Part shown: positions 12,204 to 22,846 of the stretch, in pieces
Layout: every line of letters begins with the position of its first letter
How positions within the stretch are numbered: the stretch's first letter is position 1
Source of the DNA: Xanthostigma xanthostigma
Taxonomy: Eukaryota > Arthropoda > Insecta > Raphidioptera > Raphidiidae
NCBI GenBank assembly: GCA_963575645.1
Contig: OY754464.1
Location: forward strand, 6,076,001 to 6,140,000
DNA length: 64,000 nt
Reading direction: 5' to 3'
Notes under the pieces: generated by a model
Told to the model about the DNA's origin: nothing
The model's input: the letters and a program-made list of their open reading frames with translations, nothing else
The model's database searches: none
Program-made: the position numbers and the translations under genes

Positions 12204-12330
12204 GGCCGCCGTGGCGTAATGGTTATGCCGTTGGATCCCCAAGGGCAAGGTCCTGGGTTCGATTCCATACGAAATCATTGATATTTTTCTTTTTTTTTTC
12301 TTTTTATTTTGTTTTATTTTATTCCACTTG
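12204..12330 (+). repeat. tRNA-derived SINE head with T-rich tail
   Basis: GCCGCCGTGGCGTAATGGTT (A box) and CTGGGTTCGATTCC (perfect B box at 12255-12265) are spaced as in a tRNA gene. The acceptor arm does not pair, so it is a SINE or pseudo-tRNA. A TTTTCTTTTTTT tract follows. Confidence 0.5.
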
Positions 12331-12489
12331 ATATTAATTATATATTATATTATGTATAGTTCTTAATTTTTTTTATTTTTGCAAACTTAAAAAAAAATAT
12401 TTTTTCAATTTTTAATCATTTATTTCTTTAAATTTTTAAATCTTTTTAAATTTATTAAAAATATTTTTTAATTGTTATTTTTTTATCAT

Positions 12490-12660
12490 ACAGTGGAAAA
12501 CTTGCGGGATGTGCACTTTTGGTTTTGCCAACTATTTTTAAACTTGTATTATTAAATTGTATTTTAGAATTGTATTTTAAATTGTAGTTTTAAATTGTAT
12601 GACATGTCATATAGATACTATGTATCTCAATTAATGATCAAATAAACTTACTTACTTAAC
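12490..12660 (+). repeat. Retroposon-like 3' end, (TTAC)n tail
   Basis: GTGGAAAACTTGCGGGATGT and TTGGTTTTGCCAACTATTTT recur at 50257-50302. The segment ends AATAAACTTACTTACTTAAC, like a LINE 3' end with a short simple tail. Confidence 0.45.
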
Positions 12661-12834
12661 TATAGCGCATTTATTTTAACGCGATAATATATAGCCTAGT
12701 GTCCATCCTGAAATTCTATTCTAAATATTAGTGAAAACATTTTTGAAATTGAACGAGTGATTTCAGAGATTACCTCCTACATCCAAACTTACCAACTTTA
12801 CCACTTTATAATGGTAGTATAGATTATAACGAGA

Positions 12835-13020
12835 CTAGCGGTCCCGCCCGGTTTCACCCGGGTGCAAAAGAACGAATGGGGAAGGGAGGGACATGAGTAC
12901 GAACATTCAACTGAGTTTACCGAGATGAATGTTGTGTCGTTAAAAAGCAGTATTTATATTTTTTTTAAGTAATTTTCTTTTAAAACAATAATTACTATAA
13001 TTATTAAAATATAATAAATA
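12835..13020 (-). mobile_element. 3' end of a truncated Helitron
   Basis: The reverse complement ends with the CCCGGGTGAAACCGGGCGGG hairpin and CTAG at 12835-12838. Homology to other copies fades near 13020; no 5' TC end is found. Its flank is the same as that of the 58771 copy for about 18 bp. Confidence 0.6.
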
Positions 13021-13119
13021 TTAAATTGAAAACACTGTAGGAAAATTATTTTTATATAAGTACCTAGGTGTGTTGTTCTGTTCAGAGACAATAAACGTTC
13101 ACTTTTGTTAATATTGGAA

Positions 13120-13235
13120 CTGTCTCTGCGGGCGCACCAAACCCATCTACAAAGCCAGCTTTAATGTACACTTCGTTAAACAGCTAAATCTAGCAAGGGA
13201 TCTAGTGGCAAGATTAGCCTCGTGTGCAGCGGCCT
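13120..13235. mobile_element. Truncated copy of the GCTGCACACGAGGC MITE
   Basis: Contains CATCTACAAAGCCAGCTTTA (inverted relative to 42070-42100) and ends TAGCCTCGTGTGCAGCGGCC at 13235. Only one terminus is present. Confidence 0.5.
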
Positions 13236-13620
13236 TTACTGCAGTGTATAGAAAAGTGCATATTATACAGATTGAAACATTCCTGAAACCTTACAATGGA
13301 CTCGATAACCGTATTTATGCTATCCAATATCTTCAGCCCTGAAGGAACTCCGTTAAATTCTGTATTATCATATCGGAATTCCACTTTTATCAAATCTGTG
13401 AGGCGGCTTTGTAGAAGGAAATGATGAAGAGGATAATATTATGTCTTAACGCGTTCCCTGCAGTTCCTTAGTTAGCGACGCTAACTTCCAGTCCGGGACG
13501 GTGTTTTGACAGGAAAAAAGGTGGAAACCAGTTGGTTGACCCGACTAAATGATCTAGCTGATTTATTTTTTATTTTATGAAAAACTATTTTGAAGGTATT
13601 ACAATTTTAAAATGTCTCAA
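13236..13620. other. No recognised feature
   Basis: No repeat partner or exon signal found. Confidence 0.3.
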
Positions 13621-13629
13621 AGTTATGTA

Positions 13630-14690
13630 TTGCAAATAATATTTCGCAAAGTTAAAATTCACAGCTTGGTTAGACACCGCTACCCTTCAGCCAATTCTTC
13701 GATTTTGTGTTCATGGCATTACAAATATCCACCTAAAAATGTTCGATAGCTCTCCTACTATAAGAACCTAAGAAGTTTCACTTCTAACGCGCGGGAATCT
13801 CGCACATACTTTCATAATATCGATTGGCATCGAAAGCGTCAAGAATCCTCAGAACAAAACGGTGTAAAACAGTGTATAGCGTAGAGCACGGCAATGTAGA
13901 AACAGACTGTAATGTTGAAACGAGTTATGAAATATTACCGTTATTACGTTAATGCCGAACCCCGGCCATTTATAATATCGTTTGTACTTTGTGTTACATA
14001 ATCCTTATAAAGAGGAGGGTGGAAGGTCGTGGCGAATACTTAGTTGATAGTTCTCTCTGTTGGTTTAGCTTAGCATTTACTGTGTACACCCAACCAAATA
14101 TTCTGTGCGCCTACACCTAAGGTCCTTCAATAGGCTGCCAGGCGGCGCAGCCACCCGCGACACCGGTAACGCGGCTCGTCGTTGGACATTGATTGTTACG
14201 GAGCCGATTAGATTAGGTCAGTCGGTGGCGTCGTCACAGACTGGTTGCCATGCCTCGCGACCACGGTTGGCGGAGAGTCGTGGCCGGGCATTGTATCATA
14301 CCAAGCCTATTAAACTGGGCTGCCAGGCGACGCATCCAGTCCCGCCACCACTCGGTGTGGCTACCACGTGGTCAATCTACAATAAAAAATGTGAACCACT
14401 ATAAAAATTCGGCATCACCATTAGTCCAAGAGCTATCAACATTTTTGGGTAGGCATTTGAGGCATTGGGAAAATTTGTGTAACGCTTCTTTTGTAATGTC
14501 TGAACACAAAATCGAAGACCTGGCTGAAGGGTAGTGGGGCCTAGCCAAGCCTTGAATTTTTAACTTTGCGAAATTTCATTTGCATAAAAAGTCCTTGAGC
14601 AATTTGAAACAAAATTCAATTTTTGGCTAGACCCCCGCTACCCTTCAGCTAGGTCTTTGATTTTGTATTCAAACATTACAAAAAGAAGTG
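13630..14690. repeat. Inverted repeat set enclosing an LTR-like GC-richer block
   Basis: 13650-13735 (GACACCGCTACCCTTCAGCC, TCTTCGATTTTGTGTTCATG) is inverted at 14490-14575, and a third copy at 14612-14690 forms a hairpin with the second. Between them 13910-14400 has a TATA-like CCTTATAAAG (14002), a GC-rich transcribed-looking stretch and AATAAA (14380), like a solo LTR. No clear TG..CA border or target duplication was found. Confidence 0.4.
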
Positions 14691-15013
14691 TTACACAAGT
14701 GCCTCCTCATATACTTACAGCTGTAGGTATGGCGCTGCGCTTGATTTCGCACAATAATGCCATTCGCAATCCGTGTTTTAGAGATCGGTGCTCGTCGTGG
14801 TATGTGCGAAGGACTTGGAGTGCGTTGCGAACCGGGACGAGAGGAGAGCTACTCGTTCTCGTCTGTGATAAATGAGCATCTTCACATGTCTGTTATATTT
14901 CACTTGTTATATTCTATTTCTACCTTTGTGCATTTACGTGTTCATACGTCATATTATGTACTGAAATATAGACGTACGATACCTGCTATTGATATCCTTG
15001 GAATAATACTCTA

Positions 15014-15500
15014 CTAGTTACGAACCCGGCTTCGCTCGAATCAAGTTCTTGAATGCAATCTTCAAATTGCAGTTAGAGTGTGATTGGGTCAGGGGAAGCA
15101 GGTGACCTTTGTTTTTTAAATGGGAACCCCCATTTTTTATGCATGAACGGATATTGTTTTTTTGTGAAAAGAAAAACATTTTCAGAACTTTTCTTCAATT
15201 TGACTCGTAGTATTTTACCAAAACGCTCATTAAAAAAAAATCATTATTAGCGATTTGCAAAAAAAAAAACTACAAGCTAAATTAAAAAAAAAATTCAGAC
15301 AAAAGATGTTTATTTTGACATAAACAAAATTTAATGAAAAGAAAAACGTCCAGTTAAAAAAAAACACCCGGTATAAAAATCTTGTGTCACAATTTTGGCA
15401 GCGCTAATCTCCGAAACCACTGAACCGATTTTAATGAAATTTTGTAACTGTGTGTAGCTTAGTCTAACTTAGGCTATAGGATAGTTTTTATTAAATATTT
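15014..15500 (-). mobile_element. Helitron-like element of a second family (5' end unclear)
   Basis: On the minus strand the 3' end reads GAGCGAAGCCGGGTTCGTAA, then CTAG before T, a Helitron-style end. The inner part has the AACCGATTTTAATGAAATTT type of sequence common in such elements. A small relic of the same end (TCCGGCTTCGCTCGAATTTA) lies at 58721. The 5' boundary is a guess. Confidence 0.4.
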
Positions 15501-16620
15501 TGTACAAAAGTACGGTGTTTTGTGAAAAAAAAACCTGTAAAAAAACATGTAGCGACATCTGATACAATTTACTCAAAACAATTGGTTCAGAAGCAAATAA
15601 AAAAAAAGTTGTGTGGCGTTGGATTGTATATCCATCACGATTAATTATAAACAACAATATTCATTAGGAATAGGTTTTTTTAAATGTTTTTTTTGCCTAA
15701 TATTATTTAAAATTCATATATATATCCATTACTGTCAAAAAAAAAAAATGAGCGCGGGTTAAAGTCAAGAACTGGAACCGCCAAGCTGTAAAAAAATCAA
15801 TGTAAACTTTTATACAATGACAATAAAGCTCTTTTATATATATATATAACAATATTCACATGAATACACGAATAAAAACATGTAAACACTGTACAGCACT
15901 TGCCCGCATGACAGACTGACTATGTGTTATACATACTACACGGTCAGCTGATGCTAACCATGGGCGCCGCTATATTGGCCTTGGCTGCTCTACCGAGCGC
16001 CTACTCCGAACGCCTTTCACTTTACCCCTACTCCGCGGCCGCCTGTAATGCGACATGCAACAGACGGCCAGAAAAATTCGGGGCGATAGAATAAAAGTTT
16101 CACTTTAAAAACTGTTTTATAGTACCAAGTAGCAACATCTGATAGAATGCACGTGTACGAATCGGATTTCATCGGAACTGCTCGGAGAAATCCAAACAAT
16201 AATAACGTGAAAATAAAGTTCTAAATGAGCATAGCACAGAAACCATAGAATTTCATTACACGACTTACGCGATCAACTATAGTAGGTACATGTTAAACAG
16301 AGATAATAATATTCCATGAGTACACCAAACATTACACAATATTCTGAGGAATTCTGCTAGTGATTCGTTAACAATAAAGTGACATTGCGCGATATTTTGT
16401 CTTATTCCCACTTGCGATATTTGTGATTACACTGTGTGAGGGGATTGTCGTTAAAACTATCGATTCAGTTACGGAATCCGCATCATGTTCTACGTGTTAG
16501 GTTTGTACATAATGTAAATAGAGCCCACACAATATACAGCGCGCGTCAAAAATATTCTCCCCAATCCCAGTGTTGTATTTAAAGTCCGAACTTCGGCTTT
16601 TTCTCACCTAGGTATTGCCG
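15501..16620. other. No gene recognised; (TA)n at 15836-15849
   Basis: One short TA microsatellite and a moderately GC-rich patch at 15960-16040 with no coding signature. Confidence 0.3.
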
Positions 16621-17400
16621 TTTGTATCTCAATGGTAATTTGGCTGCTACATGTAGACTTTGTTATCAAATGTCGGCTCATTACATTATTCAATGATCAG
16701 TTTCAGTTTGTCAACTAGTGATGTGTCCACATGACTCTTTATTGGGAGCTGACTCCGTTTGCTCCGCTCACTAAAAAGAGTCGCTCAGAGCGAGTCGTTC
16801 AAAGGAGCGTTACTAGACAGTACGCACTACACAAGAGTGCAGACTGCAGAGGTGTGAACTGTCGTCATACATGCTCAGGAGCTACGTAGCATTGCACAGC
16901 ACAATACACACACTCAGCCCTAAGCTCATTTTAATATGATTCTGATCTTATATTATTCGCATTTAGAATAAACTATAAAGTATAATAAAAGCTTAACAAT
17001 AATAATGTTTGTTGTTACAATATTATATCTTTGTCAACGACGTCAATGTGGATGGTTTAAGTCACTGTAACCTTAGTACTATTACAGTTACAGTGTGTCA
17101 TTCAACATTAAATGATTCAGCAAAAATAACTCCGTACGTGCAGAATTCACTAGTGCCTCTGTGGCCTGTGCTGTGTGCGCTCTGTAAATGTGTGAATGCA
17201 ACAGTACAGAATAGCTCAGCACAGAGCAAAGGCGCTCGGAGTGAGTCATTCACAAAAAAAAGAGCGACTCGCTCCGCTCCGAGAAAGGAGCCGTTCATGA
17301 TGAACGACTCGCTCAGGAGCGACACATCACTATTGTCAACATTGATATATAGATTTGTTTTCACCGAGTTCGATTAGAATGTGATTAGCTGCGGACTGCA
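16621..17400. repeat. Dispersed repeat interrupted by a hAT element; second copy at 44630-44930
   Basis: GGTAATTTGGCTGCTACA (left part) and TATATAGATTTGTTTTCACC then GAGTTCG (right part) recur uninterrupted at 44626-44860. Confidence 0.5.
16716..17332. mobile_element. Non-autonomous hAT element, TSD ttgtcaac
   Basis: The 8-bp duplication TTGTCAAC lies at 16708-16715 and 17333-17340. Ends are TAGTGATGTGTC and GACACATCACTA. Subterminal GAGCGAGTCGTTCA/GAACGACTCGCTC motifs are repeated near both ends. 617 bp, no transposase. Confidence 0.8.
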
Positions 17401-17910
17401 AAAAAATGAGAGCAAAGCTATATCCCTTTCGTTTGTTTATCTGAGGTTCTCTTACACAACTCCCTGAATTATCTTTGGAACAGTCTTTATACATACATTG
17501 TTATATTATTATGTAGCTACTAAAGCTTTGTTCTCATACTAGTCTCAAACTATTGTTGACGTTTTCAATTTGAAGCTGCATAATGCAGCACCCCAAGGGT
17601 ACAAAAGTCAATAGATGTACATTAAAAATATTAAAACAGTGTCGACTTTTCCACTTTCTATGTACCTATTAATTGCAGTGTTAATATGCAACTAATTTTC
17701 AAGTTATGTTATGGCCATATTCACCGAACGTAAGTAGTTATTTATTCGGTTCATTTGCTCTGACTCTGCGAGCAGAATGACGCCATGTTGGTTTGTTGAC
17801 GTTTGTTTATGTCGCCCACGTGACAAGATACTGTTTCTTGATTGGTTCTTGCTCAGAGTAAGCAGAGGACCTAGCAAGAAATAATATAATAAATTAAAAA
17901 AAAAAATAAT

Positions 17911-18146
17911 ATAACACGTTTTTAAAACGACCTAAAAAGTATAAAATAACTTTTATGAAACGAAAAATGTGGGGCATATTGTTCGTTTTATCTCATAAAT
18001 AGATTTTTTCATTGATAGCTACTCTCTACACTTCTTATATAACTGTCGCATGCGCCCCACGTTTTTCGTTTCATATCCTACGAGTTAAAAATCTGTCTGT
18101 AACGAAATTATTTTGTACTTTTTAGTTCGTTTTAAAAACGTGCTAT
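17911..18146. mobile_element. 236-bp MITE with long inverted arms
   Basis: TATAACACGTTTTTAAAACG at the left mirrors CGTTTTAAAAACGTGCTATA at the right; a second inner pair is GAAACGAAAAATGTGGGGC / GCCCCACGTTTTTCGTTTC. Possible TA target. It lies within the interrupted MITE. Confidence 0.65.
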
Positions 18147-18235
18147 ATGAAATTTTTTTATTTGTTTTATTGTTTTTCTTCTCTTTAGTTAATAAAAACG
18201 TGGTAAAAACAAAAATACATCGTAAATAAAATAAA

Positions 18236-18312
18236 AGTAGGGCCATGGGGTTCGAACCCGCAACCTTCGGGTTGTTAGCGCGACGTTCCAACCAACTGAG
18301 ATACGGCTCATA
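18236..18312 (-). ncRNA. tRNA-Ile-like pseudo-tRNA / SINE head
   Basis: The minus strand reads CTCAGTTGGTTGGAACGTCG, GCTAACAACCCGAAGG and TTGCGGGTTCGAACCCCATG, close to tRNA-Ile. The D and acceptor stems are mispaired and the loop anticodon is AAC. The B box is intact. A functional gene is unlikely. Confidence 0.5.
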
Positions 18313-18666
18313 ATCTCAAGGTGTCGTACAACGGTAAATAAATAAGAGTGAATTATATGTATTTATTAAAATTCCTTTATTATTTTCTTCTTTATTTTAG
18401 TATTTTCTCGTATTGTCATCTAATTCTGAGTTATGTTAAAAATTTCGAGTCTCTATCTCATCAGGAAGTTAGCTTAAAATCAATTACAAAGTTCCGCCCA
18501 ACATACACGAAAAGCAAGTTAATATAAACGTGGTAAAATAGCCTCTGTTCTAATTTTAAAATCTATCTTGTGAGCTAGCAGGCGAACCCGCAGCCTCGTA
18601 TCCATTTTGCCGGTCAACAGAAGTCCAAGCAGTGTTTCCAGCCTCGTGTGCAGCGGCCTTTATTCC

Positions 18667-19900
18667 AGCGGCAAAACTAGCCCCGTGTGCAGCGGGTTTA
18701 AGATACTCTTCAAATATTCGCACTCGATCGAGTATCGTGAGATCAGTTTTGTTAATTTTTGTAGCACGCGCAGCCTGCTAAATTGAACATTACGATAACA
18801 GTTTTTACAAAAAAAATCGCTCTTTGCATGTCTGAAAGTAAACATTTCTTTTTATGTAAAATATTTTAGCGTGGCTGTTATTTCAGCGGGATCACACTGT
18901 CCTCGGTGTTTTCTTTTCAAGGTATAAACTTTACACAGTTTTATAGATCGATAAAATATGTCAATAAACTGTATGTTTTCTTTTTACACAAAAGATAAAG
19001 GTACTGCTTCAACAGCACTAATATCTATAAATTAACTTTCCTGTCCGAATTCGCTCGGGTAGATTTCAGTTCGGTAGCAAAATAATCAAGAGCAGCCATT
19101 AATTATTATTTCTCATTTCATAACGCCGACCAAGTTCTCGCAAAGAACTGCGCACTTATATTTTACACGAACCAATTCGAGGCCTTTTCGCGATTCCTGT
19201 ACCTATTCGAGGTTAGTTACGTGAAAGAATTATATATTTAACACTCTCTATATTGCTAGCAAAGATCGGGAGAAAGACTTAAACACTACGGTGCAGACAT
19301 TTATACGTCTGTCTCACTTATTGCTCTGAGTCCGCATACGTCTGTCTCACTTATTATGCGCATGTTCGTGAATGGATGCGCGTCAGTTTGCGCATGGAAC
19401 TAAGCTGTGAAAGGGAGGTGGCTTGCTCTATTCCACTCATTAATTGCCCCACTACAGACGCGACACTTGAAGAGATAGAAAACAGTCATTTGCTGTCTCA
19501 CTTCATGGATCACGCTTCCACTTACGGCCACTAGCAATACAGAAGTTATTAAATATAATATGGAAAGAACTGAATTTTTTGAGGGAACTTTAGATTTGAG
19601 GTTAGGTATTCTGATTGTATCAGACTTGACATGCGTAGTAGCCTGCCAGTGGCGACGCTTGAACATTTTAAATGCTGGATACGAAATTGCATTAAAAAAA
19701 ATATGGTACTGTGGGAAATCCGCCTATTTCGTATCGCTGCGTTTTCCATTTTTTAAATGACTTACATTCGACATCTAATTCAATGAAGTCACATGCTTAC
19801 GCAATTCATAGTATAAAATTTATAGATATTATTGTAAAAAGGCGATTAGAATTAGTTAAAACGGGTACCATACGGACATTATATCAAGTTTAATAAGTGT
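18667..19900. other. No gene recognised; 20-bp direct repeat at 19302 and 19335
   Basis: ATACGTCTGTCTCACTTATT is present twice about 33 bp apart. Nothing else supported. Confidence 0.35.
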
Positions 19901-20618
19901 AATGAGCCTTTTTCATGAAGTACGAAAAATCACTCACTAGTAGCGCTAGTAGTTCGGTAGGGACAAACACTGTCAAATCCCCATATAAACACACATTAAA
20001 GTGTACTTGAAAAAAAATGTTTTTAACAGAAGATGATGTTCCTGGAACAAAACTAAAATTTGCAACTGTAAAAGATAACAATGTAGTAACATTAAAACGT
20101 TGGCTTGCGTGTCGTAATTTAAAAGTATCTGGAAAAAAAAAATTAATAGACAGGTTAGTATGCAGACTCTAGTAAAATATTAGCGATAAATTCAAACTGT
20201 AATAAGAGAAATTGAAAATAATTATGAATTTCAGATTTATTTCCAAATGAAATATGAATCAAAAATATATGGTAATAAAATAAATTTAATTAAATATAAT
20301 AAATGAATATAATTTAATATAAGATTGAGGTTATATCTCATTCTAATCAATGGTAATAAACTGTCAAAAATTTACTATTCATTTTTTATTCATTTAATTA
20401 ATTTTAAAAATAATTTCGATAACATATGTAAATGATGACTCTCAGTGATAAGTTTATCAGTTCAAAATTTTTTTTATTTCAGATTTATATTTTTAAATAA
20501 TAAAATAATATCACGTAAATAACATTGGTTGGCATGTAAATATTTTATGTTTGTCCCTACTACTAGTGCTGCCTCTCGTGACACTTTCGCTGCACTATTC
20601 TCAGGAAAAAGGCTCATT
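19901..20618 (+). mobile_element. TIR element carrying a SAP-like first exon
   Basis: AATGAGCCTTTTTC at the left mirrors GAAAAAGGCTCATT at the right; weaker inverted similarity continues inward (GTAGGGACAAAC / GTTTGTCCCTAC). It looks like an internally deleted transposon. No certain target duplication. Confidence 0.55.
20017..20153 (+). pseudogene. SAP-like domain exon inside a mini-transposon
   Basis: ATG at 20017 opens a 45-codon frame, MFLTEDDVPGTKLKF ... VTLKRWLACRNLKVSGKKKL, ending in a GT donor (AG|GTTAGT) at 20153. The LKRWL-CR-LK-SGKK-LI-R pattern fits the helical SAP-like module at the N-terminus of some insect transposon-related proteins. No downstream exon occurs before the right terminus, so only the first exon of the parent gene seems to remain. 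DNA binding is inferred. Confidence 0.5.
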
Positions 20619-21396
20619 GATTAATGTGTGAAAATTTGTTAAAGTATCTTCTAATATGTACATGGAAATGTGAGATGATTCATCGAGTGTTGATGTTTTA
20701 GAAAATGGAATCACCATGCCGTAGGTATAAAGTTTTTTTTTATGAAAACGATTTCTCTCTTTTTGCTTTATCAAGAAATAATATTAGCTTAAACGGAAAG
20801 TTTGTTTCTCAAAGTAAGACAACACTGAAAGGTTATTAAATTAAAATAAATTTCAATCAATAAGATCAAACAAAAGAAATATGACATTATGATGAATAAC
20901 AAAGTCTTAATGGAAAATTGATTTTGTGCTCTGGTTAAATAAACAAAAGTTTAATTCTGATAGGAAAATTAAAGAAGAATATATTGTAGATACTTTGTGT
21001 TCAACTCTGAATAGATATTTTCTCTTTATACCGAAGGTGCCTGCATACATGAGCAATTAATCTTTTTATTGTGGAATAATCTTTGACTATAGCAAAGGAA
21101 ACTTCACATCTATTGCCAATATCTTGCGAGTTGCGACACGATGTTCCAATGACGGCCAAATTAAGAACTAAAACTTTCCATAAACAGCGGTTGGTAATTA
21201 TCAGGAGCGGATGAACCCACAGGGATCTTAGGAATTACCCCGGTATAGGCCGATTGCATATATTAGTTCATGTCTTTTTTGTTTACTAGAATGTTTTTAT
21301 TTTTATGTTTTGATAGATTATAAGGTAAAATTAATAATGCGTTTTTTGTCTTTGTTATAATAGATCTCACAACCGTAAACTATAATTTTTGTAGCG
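20619..21396. other. No recognised feature
   Basis: AT-rich sequence without repeat partners in the window. Confidence 0.35.
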
Positions 21397-21532
21397 GTGA
21401 ATAGTGTCGAACGCTCATTTTGTACAGGGCAGCAAGACCTGGCGCTGGCCCTCAGTATGAAAAAAATAGTATTCATGTTAAGATCAGAATCTTACTTTCT
21501 TATGTCCACGGTAGATACAGTTATGTTCCCGG

Positions 21533-22423
21533 CAGGGGCGGATCTATATAATGGCTTTTTGGGCTGCAGCCCAGGGCCCCGTGTATATAAAGGGCCCCCA
21601 GCCCCCATTGAAGACAATGGACACTATTGCGAATTAAAAAAAAAAATAATTAGACACCTGTTAATTTTTTTTGCAATAATGTCTTAAAATATTTCATTGT
21701 CCTAATTTTTTCCTATACCGTATACATTAGGGTGTTTGTTTTCGGTCATGTTTTAGTATTGGACCTAAAAATAATTCTCCCAAAATTTCAGCTTCCTAGA
21801 TCAAACCTGAGAACGGCGCAAACAGTTTGTTTTCCATTTAATTAACATGAGAAAAACGACGTTTTTACTCTAACATGGATAGCTGTTAGAAAATGTTTTT
21901 TATTTATTTTTGATAACAATTTAGAGAGAATTGAATTTCCCACAAAAAAGGTCCTTAATACTAAATCCGTGAATTCATTATTTTCAAAGATATACTCGTT
22001 TAAACTATATTAATTAATTAAATGAAATCCGATATTTATGGGAATGTTTAAACGAATATATCTTTGAAAATAATCAATTCACGGATTTAGTACTAAGGAC
22101 CTTTTTTGTGGGAAATTCAATTCTCTCTAAATTGCTGTTATCAAAAATACACAAAAATATTTTCTACCAGCTATCCATGTTTGAGTAAAAACGTCGTTTT
22201 GGGAAACAAACGGATTGCGCCGTTCACAGGTTTGATCTAGGAAGCTGAAATTTTGGGAGTTTTTTTAGGTTCAATGCTAAAACATTAGCCAGTGGGACCA
22301 AGAAATTAAAAAAAAAACACCTATAGTATACAAATACATCATTATAGAAAATACTTTTTTTTTCACAGGTAGGCCCCCAAGTAGTGTTAGCCCAGGGCCC
22401 CACAAATGTACGGTCCGTCCCTG
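21533..22423. mobile_element. Non-autonomous hAT element, TSD gttcccgg
   Basis: The 8-bp duplication GTTCCCGG lies at 21525-21532 and 22424-22431. Ends are CAGGGGCGGATC / GGTCCGTCCCTG. A long inner inverted repeat (21780-22010 against 22030-22262) covers TTTCAGCTTCCTAGATCAAA. 891 bp, no transposase. Confidence 0.85.
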
Positions 22424-22846
22424 GTTCCCGGGCCGGAATTGTTGAGCCCACCCGCCCCTGGTAATTATAGTATGCCGACAATCTTTTTACATTGCTATAC
22501 TATGGGAAAAGAAGGTGCAACTAGTTGTCCATTTCTAAATAGTCATCGGGAATAATAAATAAATGCTCGTGTGATGTTTGAACGTAATTTTATTTTCGTT
22601 TAAAATTCATAATGCATGCATGTAGGTATATGTGATTAAAGCAAATACACTATTTTGATGACATGATTTTGCTCAAATCTATTGCGAGGTCAGTTTTTTT
22701 AATTTAGTTTGTTAGGCGACCAGTTTTTAGTATCTAGTCGTTACATTTTTCTAGTGTCAAAATGACTTTTTCCCTTATTTCATAAACAAATATTTAATAT
22801 TAATGAAAACTCCACTTGTTAATAATTGCATACACACAGATATGAA

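Larger units (their letters stand above)
17752..18659. mobile_element. GCTGCACACGAGGC MITE split by a later insertion
   Basis: 17752-17880 (AGAATGACGCCATGTTGGTT) and 18537-18659 (GAGCTAGCAGGCGAACCCGC to CCTCGTGTGCAGCGGCCT) match the two halves of the intact 35434 element. About 650 bp is inserted between them. Confidence 0.55.

Noticed and set aside
12204..12275. Functional tRNA gene
   Set aside because: Good A and B boxes but no acceptor pairing; better explained as a SINE head.
14105..14534. Two overlapping plus-strand frames as genes
   Set aside because: They lie in an LTR-like GC-richer block with no recognised domain and conflicting frames.
17009..17377. 122-codon plus-strand frame
   Set aside because: It lies inside the 16716-17332 hAT element, mostly in its palindromic subterminal repeats; no protein similarity is seen.
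20017..20153. First exon of an expressed host gene
   Set aside because: No acceptor-bearing exon follows and the exon lies between transposon inverted ends, so it is treated as a transposon remnant.
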